Assembly: GCA_007135435.1 (NCBI GenBank)
Contig: SLIW01000476.1
Location: 1-5,324 of the forward strand
Direction of reading: 5' to 3'
DNA: 5,324 nucleotides
Origin: Natronomonas sp.
GTDB taxonomy: Archaea > Halobacteriota > Halobacteria > Halobacteriales > Haloarculaceae
The notes under the pieces are model-generated. The model saw only the letters and a program-made list of their open reading frames with translations. It ran no database searches and was not told the DNA's origin. Below are positions 1 through 4,736 of the stretch, one piece after another. Position 1 is the stretch's first letter. Every line of letters starts with the position of its first letter. The position numbers and the translations under genes are program-made.

Positions 1-15
1 GGCCCCCGGCCGGTC

Positions 16-29
16 GTGTTGAAATAAGC
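16..29 (+). repeat. left terminal inverted repeat of the MITE-like element
   Basis: GTGTTGAAATAAGC is a perfect inverted match to 210-223. It is noticeably AT-richer than its surroundings. Confidence 0.7.
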
Positions 30-209
30 AGTTGACTCGATCGAGCGGACCCAGAAAGCCCTTGGCGTTCTCGACTCCCGCGACTCGCTGCGCTCCTCGG
101 TCGCTTCGCTCCCTGCGGTGCTTGCGTCGTCGGGTTTCGCCGAGAACGCCTCGCCCTTTCAGTCCACCAGGAACGGCTTGATCGGCCGGACGAAGCGGCG
201 TGGTTCTCC

Positions 210-223
210 GCTTATTTCAACAC
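210..223 (-). repeat. right terminal inverted repeat of the MITE-like element
   Basis: GCTTATTTCAACAC is a perfect inverted match to 16-29. The similarity stops immediately inside the repeat on both sides. Confidence 0.7.
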
Positions 224-379
224 TGCTCCCCCGGCCCGGACGGGCGGTCGAGGGGGTCGAATACATGGATCGGAGGCGTCCCTCGGTGGCGCTAGCCTGT
301 GTCCACCCGGTGAGCGGACAGCGACGGTGATGTACGGTGGGCGGCGGCGACGGACGGGGAACGGAGTCGACGCAGTGTG

Positions 380-1054
380 CTACATGGACGCGACGAGATC
401 GCGGAGCCGGTCGCGACCGCCCTCGAGGAACGGGGTTCCGTGGCCCATGGCGGCGACCGCGAACTCGGGGGCGTCGGCCTCGAACTCGCGGACGCTGCGG
501 CGGGTCCGGTCGACGTCGTCGCACATGAACCACGGCGTGTGTCGCAGCTCGCCTCCGTGCTCGATCACGGCGTCGCCGAGGAAGGCGGCCTCCCGACCCT
601 CGTGGACGAAGACCGTGTGACCCGGGGTGTGCCCGGGCGTGTGGTGGGCGGTGAAGCCGCCGATGGCCTGGCCGTCCTCGACGGGACGCACGCGGTCGGT
701 CGCCAGCGTCCGGATGAACGGGCGGGTCACGAACTGCGTCAATCCCTTCACGCCGGTGGGGGACGGGCGGCGCTTCCCCGTCACCAGCGGGGCGTCGTCG
801 CGACCGACGTACACCGGGGCATCGGTCGACAGCTTCGCTACGGCGCCGACGTGGTCGACGTCGTAGTGGGTCACCAGGATCCGCTCGACGTCGTCGAGAC
901 CGAAGCCCACCTCCCGGATCGCGACCTCGATCCGGATGGCGTCGAACGGGGTGCCGGTGTCGACCAGCGTCAGTCCGTCGTCGTCGGCCAGGAGGTAGGC
1001 GTTGACCCCCCGACAGCGGAGCCACCACACGCCGTCTCGCAGTTCCCTCGCCAT
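380..1054 (-). CDS. metallo-beta-lactamase (MBL) fold hydrolase
   Basis: This is a 224-aa soluble protein of the metallo-beta-lactamase superfamily, a family of metal-dependent hydrolases acting on thioesters, lactones, nucleic acids and other substrates. The order of motifs is typical: an N-terminal beta strand region ending in VDTG (31-34), THYDVDHVG (62-70), HHTPGHTPGHT (137-147), FLGDAV (158-163) and MGHGTP (203-208). Likely metal ligands are H63, D65, D67, H68, H142, D161 and H205. The classical HxHxDH motif reads HxDxDH here, a variant seen in a subset of the superfamily. No signal peptide or membrane segment is visible, so it is probably cytoplasmic. The ATG at 1054 was chosen because an AT-rich box is centred 27 nt upstream and the protein begins directly with the domain (MARELRDGVWWL). 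A GTG at 1192 would add 46 low-complexity residues translated from a tandem repeat. The substrate cannot be deduced. Confidence 0.92.
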   Translation of the reverse strand: MARELRDGVWWLRCRGVNAYLLADDDGLTLVDTGTPFDAIRIEVAIREVGFGLDDVERILVTHYDVDHVGAVAKLSTDAPVYVGRDDAPLVTGKRRPSPTGVKGLTQFVTRPFIRTLATDRVRPVEDGQAIGGFTAHHTPGHTPGHTVFVHEGREAAFLGDAVIEHGGELRHTPWFMCDDVDRTRRSVREFEADAPEFAVAAMGHGTPFLEGGRDRLRDLVASM

Positions 1055-1077
1055 GGCCGGCGGTTCGGTCGCCACCG

Positions 1078-1084
1078 ATAAAAA
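1078..1084 (-). promoter_or_regulatory. TATA box of the MBL hydrolase gene
   Basis: On the minus strand this reads TTTTTAT, centred 27 nt before the ATG at 1054. That is the spacing expected of a leaderless haloarchaeal promoter. No Shine-Dalgarno sequence precedes the ATG, which agrees with this. Confidence 0.7.
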
Positions 1085-1103
1085 GACCCCCTCGTGGGGG
1101 GTC
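1079..1103 (-). terminator. hairpin plus T-run after the 196-aa gene
   Basis: On the minus strand a perfect 7-bp stem (GACCCCC at 1085-1091 pairing with GGGGGTC at 1097-1103, 5-nt loop) is followed directly by TTTTT. It lies about 90 nt past the stop codon of the gene at 1193-1783, so it could end that transcript. The T-run is also the TATA element of the next gene. Confidence 0.5.
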
Positions 1104-1104
1104 G

Positions 1105-1152
1105 TCGAGGGCGCCGTCGAGTGCGTCTTCGAGGGCGCCGTCGAGCGCGTCG
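1105..1152. repeat. 24-bp tandem repeat, two copies
   Basis: Units 1105-1128 and 1129-1152 share TCGAGGGCGCCGTCGAG followed by a near-identical GCGTC part, with two mismatches in 24 bp. The core GGCGCC is a palindrome. One minus-strand frame reads DALDGALEDALDGALDD through it, but no start or gene supports translation. Confidence 0.75.
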
Positions 1153-1192
1153 ACGTCCGGGCCCTCCGCGCCGATACCGTGTCGGCGGTCAC

Positions 1193-1783
1193 CTACTCCG
1201 TGCGTGAACCGAGCCGGGAGTGATCGAGGAACTGGCGGATCCACCGAGAGACGACCGGCGCGTCCCGCGCGAACCGCTCGAGCCGGAACAGGACGTGCCG
1301 CTCCCCGCTCCGGAACATCTGCGGCTTGCGGACGACCAGGGGGTACGGTGGGACGTCCCCCGCCCGGTCGGCGGCGATCGCGCGCATCAGCTCGACCATC
1401 GTCCGGCGGAGCCGGGCGTCGTCGATCTCGCAGTAGTCGAGGATGTACTCGTAGTCCTTCTGCCTGTCGAGGCGGTAGATCACCAGCTCGGCGTCCTCGT
1501 AGCACACGGCGCACGTCCGGTCGAACCGCTCGATCTTGCCCTCCAGCTCGCGCTGCAGCTGGGCGAACTCCCCGCGGATCGCGAGCGTCCGTGGCGGGTC
1601 GTCACGTCCGACGCCCTCGAGTGATCCGATCAGCCGTTCGAGGGTCCCGTCCGGCAGGATGTCCGCCGCATCACCGCCCTTCGAGACCGTCGCCCGGTCG
1701 ACCATCTCGCCGTCGCGGCTCCCGTTCGCCCCGGTTCTCCTCGACGCGTCGGGTGCGGTCTCCGGTATATCGACGAAGTTCAT
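1193..1783 (-). CDS. uncharacterised haloarchaeal-type protein, 196 aa
   Basis: I do not recognise a family. The protein is soluble and acidic, with no membrane segment or signal peptide. Residues 1-60 look disordered and rich in Gly, Asp and Arg. A predominantly helical domain occupies about 65-190. Its features are GEFAQLQRELEGKIERFDRTCAVCYEDAELVIYR in outline (71-104), a CxxC pair (C91, C94), a third cysteine at C118 in an aromatic segment, YPLVVRKPQMF (147-157) and a basic-aromatic C-terminal helix (RWIRQFLDHSRLG, 180-192). Three cysteines hint at redox or metal sensitivity, but this is weak. It lies upstream of the MBL hydrolase on the same strand with a 138-bp gap that contains a terminator-like hairpin and a separate promoter, so the two are probably independent. 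An alternative ATG lies at 1705 (residue 27). The upstream start was kept because coding-like sequence begins there. Confidence 0.75.
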   Translation of the reverse strand: MNFVDIPETAPDASRRTGANGSRDGEMVDRATVSKGGDAADILPDGTLERLIGSLEGVGRDDPPRTLAIRGEFAQLQRELEGKIERFDRTCAVCYEDAELVIYRLDRQKDYEYILDYCEIDDARLRRTMVELMRAIAADRAGDVPPYPLVVRKPQMFRSGERHVLFRLERFARDAPVVSRWIRQFLDHSRLGSRTE

Positions 1784-1821
1784 ACGTCAGTGTCGTCGAC
1801 GGAGGACTTGTGAGGCGGAGG

Positions 1822-1830
1822 CAATAATTG
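1822..1830. promoter_or_regulatory. candidate TATA element, nearly symmetrical
   Basis: CAATAATTG is the only AT-rich box near the start of the 196-aa gene. It is centred about 43 nt upstream, which would give a leader of roughly 15-20 nt on the minus strand. The box is a palindrome around its centre base, so it could equally drive plus-strand transcription starting near 1852, into the hairpin cluster. The assignment is inferred from position only. Confidence 0.4.
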
Positions 1831-1877
1831 TTCTCGTCATCCATCGTCGTCTCGGTTCGATCTGGGGTTGGATAGGC

Positions 1878-2029
1878 CCGATCCTGGATCGGCGTCACGG
1901 TGCGACCGCACACGGGCCGTCCATCGTCGATCGGGACGTGGAACTTCGGTTCCAGAGAACGGGCGGCGTCACTCCGGAGCGAGACCGACCACGTGGCAGG
2001 TCGGTCCGCTCACCCGTCGCCGACGGGTG
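1878..2029. other. cluster of inverted repeats, possible structured RNA
   Basis: Several hairpins follow each other. First is the 15-bp palindrome CCGATCC-T-GGATCGG (1878-1892). CGTCC/GGACG at 1918-1938 is weaker. TGGAAC-TTCG-GTTCCA (1939-1954) has a canonical C(UUCG)G tetraloop. A 13-bp stem with one bulged A spans 1977-2011 (GACCGACC pairing with GGTCGGTC, flanked by GAGCG and CGCTC). CACCCGTC-GCC-GACGGGTG (2011-2029) is a perfect 8-bp stem. No RNA family is recognised and no terminator is obvious. It may be a non-coding RNA or a set of protein-binding palindromes. Confidence 0.4.
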
Positions 2030-2134
2030 GCTCGTACTGCGCCCCCGTCTGCTTCGGCGTCTGGGTAGTGGAGCCCCTCTAGTGATCGAACGGGAGGGAC
2101 GACGCCGCGGGCACGTGGATCTCCTCGTCGACGG

Positions 2135-2222
2135 TCGTCCGTCGGCACACCTGTGATCGTCCGTCGGCACACCTGTGATCGTCCGTCGGCACACCTGTGG
2201 TCGTCCGTCGGCACACCTGTCG
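2135..2222. repeat. four tandem 22-bp repeats
   Basis: Units begin at 2135, 2157, 2179 and 2201, with no spacers. They share TCGTCCGTCGGCACACCTGT; units 1 and 2 are identical, unit 3 differs in the last base and unit 4 in the last two. A degenerate start of a fifth unit may follow at 2223. Each of the first three units contains the interrupted dyad CACA-CC-TGTG. A 22-bp period is not a multiple of 3, so the repeats are read in different frames and are not a coding repeat. Without spacers this is not a CRISPR array. Confidence 0.95.
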
Positions 2223-2376
2223 TCTTCCGCGCGGCCATGCTCGTTCCCGCCATGCTCACGCGCCGCTATGCTTATCGGCGTGTCCCGTCGCTGCGCACTC
2301 CGTCGTCTCTCGCCGCCGTGTCCCATCGCGACGCTCCCCGCCGTCGTCTCCCGTGGCGACACTCGCCGGAACGGGG

Positions 2377-2383
2377 AATTTTT
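2377..2383 (+). promoter_or_regulatory. TATA box of the TrpD-like gene
   Basis: AATTTTT is centred about 28 nt before the ATG at 2408, in an otherwise GC-rich stretch. There is no Shine-Dalgarno sequence, consistent with a leaderless transcript. Confidence 0.65.
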
Positions 2384-2407
2384 GCTCGGCTGACCCGAAG
2401 ACGGGAT

Positions 2408-3505
2408 ATGGCGAGCGCGTCCGGAACGTACGGCGAGTGGCAGTTGAAACGGTTGATGACGGAGGTCGTCGGCTCGGGCCACAAGTCCGCGGACGACATG
2501 ACGCGCGAGCAGGCGCGCGAGGCGTTCCGGCGCATCCTCGACGGCGAGCCGGACCCGACGACGCTCGGGGCCTTCTGGCTCGCGAACCGCTGGAAGCGGA
2601 ACACCCCGGAGGAGCTCGGCGCCTACGTCGACGTGATGGCCGGGGGCGTCGAGTCCGCCGCCCCGGAATGTGACCCCGTCGACTGCGGGGCCAACTACGA
2701 CGGCAAGGGCCGCACCGCGCTCCTCGGCGTCGCCTCCGGGCTCGTGTCGGCGGCCGCGGGCGTCCCGGTGGTGACCCACTCGGGCGACCGCGTCCCGACC
2801 CAGAAGCAGGACGCCTACAGGCACGTCCTCGACGCGCTCGGCGTCCGGACCGACCTGGAACCGGAGGAATCGGCGGCCATGACCGACGCCGTCGGCCTCG
2901 GCTTCTACTACCAGCCGAACTTCGCCCCCGAGGTCGACGCGCTGTTCGACCGCCGCGACCAGATGGGCGTCCGGACGTTCGTCAACACGATCGAGACGCT
3001 CGCGAACCCGGCGGAGGCGTCGGTCCACCTCGGCTCGTTCTACCACCTCCCCTTCGCGAGGCGGGTCATCGACACCTTCCGGGAGGCCGAGTCGGCGGTC
3101 GTCGAGCGCGTCGTCATGTTCCAGGGGCTGGAGGGCTACGACGACGTCCGCCCCGGCTCGACGAAGGTGGCGGTCTGGAACGCCGAGGGCACGGCGTGGG
3201 GCGGCGTCCACGGCGAGGAGGGCGAGCTGGTCGACTTCGACGTCGAGACGCCGACCTACGGCATGGACCTCGAGAGCGAGGACCTCGCGGTCGACGACGT
3301 GGCCGCCGACTCGGCCGCGATCACCGAGGAGGTCCTCGCCGGCGAGCGCGAGGACCACTTCGCCGACGCGGTCGCGGTGAACGCCGCCCTCCGCATCTAC
3401 GCCGGGGGAGGCGCCACGGACGTCGCCGCCGGCATCGAGACCGCCAGGGACGTCCTCGCGTCGGGCGCGGCGGCCGGGCGGCTCGAGCGCCTCCGCCAGT
3501 TCTGA
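2408..3505 (+). CDS. TrpD-like phosphoribosyltransferase-fold protein (anthranilate phosphoribosyltransferase paralogue)
   Basis: This 365-aa protein has the architecture of the TrpD/nucleoside phosphorylase family. A helical N-terminal domain (about 10-85, with LMTEVVGSGHKSADDM and AREAFRRILDGEPDPTTLGAFW in outline) precedes an alpha/beta catalytic domain. Genuine TrpD catalyses transfer of phosphoribose from PRPP to anthranilate in tryptophan synthesis. Family traces seen here are THSGDR (123-128), LDALGV (141-146), PNFAPEVD (170-177, compare FAP), GVRTFVNTIETLANPAEA (187-204, the T-x-N-x(2)-x-P-L-x-N-P-A region) and MFQGLEGYDD (237-246). The GTGGD loop that binds PRPP is replaced by ANYDGKGRT (95-103). 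This resembles TrpD2-type paralogues (compare E. coli YbiB) more than a biosynthetic enzyme. No other trp genes are adjacent. The ATG at 2408 was chosen over an upstream ATG at 2153, whose 85 extra residues come from the repeat region. It is probably monocistronic. Confidence 0.85.
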   Translation: MASASGTYGEWQLKRLMTEVVGSGHKSADDMTREQAREAFRRILDGEPDPTTLGAFWLANRWKRNTPEELGAYVDVMAGGVESAAPECDPVDCGANYDGKGRTALLGVASGLVSAAAGVPVVTHSGDRVPTQKQDAYRHVLDALGVRTDLEPEESAAMTDAVGLGFYYQPNFAPEVDALFDRRDQMGVRTFVNTIETLANPAEASVHLGSFYHLPFARRVIDTFREAESAVVERVVMFQGLEGYDDVRPGSTKVAVWNAEGTAWGGVHGEEGELVDFDVETPTYGMDLESEDLAVDDVAADSAAITEEVLAGEREDHFADAVAVNAALRIYAGGGATDVAAGIETARDVLASGAAAGRLERLRQF

Positions 3506-3522
3506 CCCACCCGATGCTAGAT

Positions 3523-3535
3523 ACGGGATCCCCGT
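3523..3535 (+). terminator. small hairpin after the TrpD-like gene
   Basis: ACGGG-ATC-CCCGT is a perfect 5-bp stem with a 3-nt loop, 18 nt past the stop codon. It is followed by the mildly T-rich CACACGTTTCGC. This is a weak terminator candidate. Confidence 0.3.
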
Positions 3536-3565
3536 CACACGTTTCGCTGAGGTTTCCCACGCCTC

Positions 3566-3593
3566 GAGACTGCTCTCCGGCCGGTAGAGACTG
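3566..3593. repeat. GAGACTG direct repeats around a CCGGCCGG palindrome
   Basis: GAGACTG occurs at 3566-3572 and 3587-3593, 21 bp apart. Between them CTCT-CCGGCCGG-T-AGAG (3573-3589) is an inverted repeat. This could be a protein-binding site upstream of the DoxX gene, but no regulator is known. Confidence 0.35.
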
Positions 3594-3628
3594 TTGTCCC
3601 ACGATACGAGATCCGAGTCCCCTACGTC

Positions 3629-3675
3629 GGGACAGCTGTCCCAACTTCTGAGACACCATCTCAGAAACTGGGACA
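3629..3675. promoter_or_regulatory. palindromes with TGTCCCA half-sites upstream of the DoxX gene
   Basis: GGGACAGCTGTCCC (3629-3642) is a perfect 14-bp palindrome. Overlapping it, 3637-3653 and 3659-3675 form a 17-bp inverted repeat with two mismatches and a 5-nt loop (CACCA). The half-site TGTCCCA/TGGGACA appears at 3637-3643 and 3669-3675, and once more at 3595-3601. The cluster ends about 55 nt before the start codon, just upstream of where a TATA box would be, so it may be an activator or repressor site. Alternatively it forms an RNA hairpin. Confidence 0.55.
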
Positions 3676-3707
3676 CACCTTACCGGTCTAACCTGCTTCC
3701 CATCCAA

Positions 3708-3725
3708 GGGAGGAATGTAAGGTGA
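3708..3725 (+). promoter_or_regulatory. two Shine-Dalgarno-like sequences before the DoxX gene
   Basis: GGGAGG (3708-3713) stands 8 nt before a GTG at 3722. AGGTGA (3720-3725) stands 5 nt before the ATG at 3731. This is the only plus-strand gene here with clear ribosome binding sites, so its mRNA has a leader. An ATG directly followed by TAA lies between them (3715-3720). Confidence 0.6.
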
Positions 3726-3730
3726 ACAAA

Positions 3731-4288
3731 ATGTCAACTACAACTCGAAACCGGCTCGAGAGCCGCTACGGCGGGATCGCCCTCACGGGCGAGCCCCACG
3801 CGCTCTCGGCGTGGTTCGTCGTCGCGCTCAGGTTCGTCATGGGCGGGATGATGCTGTTCGCGGGCGTGTCGAAGCTGCTGGCGTGGCCGTTCGACGCCAG
3901 CGGTTACCTCGTCCACGGGGTCGACCCGGTGAGCCCCGTCAGCGGGCTCTACGCCGCGCTGGCTGCCAGCCCCCTCGTCCTCGAGACGATCAACGTCATC
4001 ATCCCGGTGACACAGCTGCTCATCGGCCTCGCGCTGATCGCCGGCGCGTTCGTCCGGTTGGCCGCCCTCGGGGGCGCCATCCAGATGCTGGCGTTCTACC
4101 TGGGCGGCTGGGAGGGCAACTGGCTGGCGGCGTTCGACTCGACGCTGATCTACGCCGTGGCCTTCCTGGCCCTCGGTGCCTTCGCGGCGGGCCGGATCGC
4201 CGGCCTGGACCGCTACATCGAGCGACTCGAGGTCGGCGGTCAACCGCTCGTCGAGCGGTTCCCCCGGCTCCGGTACGTCCTCGGCTAG
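3731..4288 (+). CDS. DoxX family membrane protein
   Basis: This 185-aa protein of the DoxX/DoxD-like family is predicted to sit in the cytoplasmic membrane. Four hydrophobic segments are visible at about 26-51 (WFVVALRFVMGGMMLFAGVS plus KLL), 85-107, 110-125 and 135-155. The first ends in the family-typical GVSKLL followed by an aromatic residue-rich loop (SGYLVHG), and the third ends in YLGGWEGNW. A charged cytoplasmic tail of about 25 residues follows. DoxX relatives include the small subunit of thiosulfate:quinone oxidoreductase and many uncharacterised quinone- or redox-linked proteins. No partner subunit is nearby, so its role is open. The ATG at 3731 was chosen for its AGGTGA at 5-nt spacing; GTG at 3722 would add MNK and has GGGAGG at 8 nt. 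It appears monocistronic, with palindromes upstream and a strong hairpin right after the stop codon. Confidence 0.9.
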   Translation: MSTTTRNRLESRYGGIALTGEPHALSAWFVVALRFVMGGMMLFAGVSKLLAWPFDASGYLVHGVDPVSPVSGLYAALAASPLVLETINVIIPVTQLLIGLALIAGAFVRLAALGGAIQMLAFYLGGWEGNWLAAFDSTLIYAVAFLALGAFAAGRIAGLDRYIERLEVGGQPLVERFPRLRYVLG

Positions 4289-4346
4289 GACGGTGAAAGC
4301 GGGGTGGGATGCACCCACCCGTCTCGTGACCGTCCTCTTCTTCTCT
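4288..4346 (+). terminator. nested hairpin terminator of the DoxX gene
   Basis: An outer 7-bp stem (GGACGGT at 4288-4294, ACCGTCC at 4329-4335) encloses an inner 7-bp stem (GGGTGGG at 4302-4308, CCCACCC at 4314-4320, loop ATGCA). The pyrimidine tract TCTTCTTCTCT follows at 4336-4346. The outer stem starts on the last base of the TAG stop codon. Both stems are perfect. Confidence 0.65.
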
Positions 4347-4404
4347 GAACGCTTCCGTGCCCCCTCGAGATACGTCCAGCGACCGCTGAGAATTTCAGAT
4401 ACCC

Positions 4405-4419
4405 TCGCAGGACCTGCGA
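4405..4419. repeat. 15-bp perfect palindrome between convergent genes
   Basis: TCGCAGG-A-CCTGCGA has 7-bp arms and a single central base, 23 bp past the stop of the minus-strand membrane protein. No T-run follows on either strand. It may be a 3' end structure or a protein site. Confidence 0.4.
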
Positions 4420-4442
4420 TCGTTCCTCCATCCGGCGACGGC

Positions 4443-4736
4443 TCAGACCCGCAGTGAGTGGGCGATGATGAGCATCCCCGCGAGGACGAAGAGGCTCTCG
4501 ATCAGGATGCCGATCCCGAGGTCCACGCCCAGGAGCTCGAAGGTGAACCCAGCGAGCAGGACGCCGACGACGATGAGGCCGAAGCCGATAGACAGCAGCC
4601 GCAGGGAGCCGTCGCCGGTACGCCGGTAGGCGCTGTAGGCGAGGTACGTCACGATCCCGCCGGCGGCGAGGATGAGCGTCTTCACGACCGCGATGGCGAG
4701 CTGTACCTCCGTTCCGACCGTGGTGTGTGGACTCAT
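4443..4736 (-). CDS. small three-helix membrane protein, partner of the adjacent HTH regulator (possibly DUF7521-like)
   Basis: This 97-aa, strongly hydrophobic protein has three predicted membrane segments at about 11-36 (VQLAIAVVKTLILAAGGIVT onward), 45-68 and 71-95. A short polar loop YRRTGDGS (37-44) lies between the first and second segments. The N-terminus MSPHTTVGTE is probably extracytoplasmic or a short tail; there is no cleavable signal. From memory it resembles a haloarchaeal membrane family often paired with a winged-HTH gene, which I recall as DUF7521, but I cannot confirm the number. Its ATG overlaps the TGA of the regulator gene (ATGA, 4733-4736), so the two are co-transcribed and probably translationally coupled. 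The protein may be a membrane target or sensor for the regulator. Its biochemical role is unknown. Confidence 0.85.
   Translation of the reverse strand: MSPHTTVGTEVQLAIAVVKTLILAAGGIVTYLAYSAYRRTGDGSLRLLSIGFGLIVVGVLLAGFTFELLGVDLGIGILIESLFVLAGMLIIAHSLRV

Larger units (their letters stand above)
12..227. mobile_element. MITE-like non-autonomous element with 14-bp terminal inverted repeats
   Basis: GTGTTGAAATAAGC at 16-29 is the exact reverse complement of GCTTATTTCAACAC at 210-223. Outside the repeats the 9-mer CCCCCGGCC occurs at 3-11 and again at 228-236, each copy exactly 4 nt from its inverted repeat, as expected for a target-site duplication. The enclosed sequence of about 215 bp has no convincing gene. 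Its interior has a further imperfect inverted repeat: GGCGTTCTCG at 64-73 pairs with CGAGAACGCC around 141-150. It also has a repetitive stretch, TCGCTGCGCTCC at 85-96 and TCGCTTCGCTCC at 101-112. Short size, terminal repeats and absence of a transposase are typical of a MITE or an internally deleted insertion sequence. I cannot assign the parent family. The 4 nt between each inverted repeat and the putative duplication match poorly, so the outer boundaries are uncertain. Confidence 0.6.
1784..2407. other. 624-bp intergenic region without a convincing gene
   Basis: Open frames cross this region on both strands, but their translations are Arg-rich shadows or run through the 22-bp repeats in shifting frames, so none is credible as a gene. 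It separates two divergent genes. It holds a candidate TATA box (1822-1830), a hairpin cluster (1878-2029), the 22-bp array (2135-2222), and the TATA box of the gene at 2408. Between 2280 and 2365 there are loose repeats of GTGTCCCRTCGC-like and GTCGTCTC sequences, too degenerate to define. Confidence 0.7.

Noticed and set aside
300..320. Operator-like dyad TGTCC...GGACA downstream of the hydrolase gene
   Set aside because: Only 5-bp arms around an 11-nt centre, no nearby promoter and no T-run, so chance in GC-rich DNA is likely.
1055..1192. N-terminal extension of the MBL hydrolase from a GTG at 1192
   Set aside because: The 46 added residues are Thr/Ser/Arg low complexity produced by a tandem repeat, and a leaderless TATA box sits exactly upstream of the ATG at 1054.
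159..1514. 451-residue minus-strand open frame
   Set aside because: It overlaps two better genes in another frame and has Arg/Pro-rich composition typical of a shadow frame. Its RFVRPIKPFLVD end lies inside the MITE-like element but gives no support for a gene.
2135..2222. CRISPR array
   Set aside because: The repeats are directly adjacent without unique spacers, and no cas gene is present.
2280..2365. Repeats of GTGTCCCRTCGC and GTCGTCTC
   Set aside because: Copies are short, mismatched and unevenly spaced (about 38 and 28 bp), so they cannot be told apart from biased base composition.
2153..2407. N-terminal extension of the TrpD-like protein from an ATG at 2153
   Set aside because: It would translate the 22-bp repeats, whose period breaks the frame, and an Arg-rich segment. 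A TATA box is correctly placed for the ATG at 2408.
1895..3676. 593-residue minus-strand open frame
   Set aside because: It is a shadow of the TrpD-like gene in high-GC DNA. Its translation is Arg/Asp-rich without recognisable motifs, and it runs through the hairpins and repeats.
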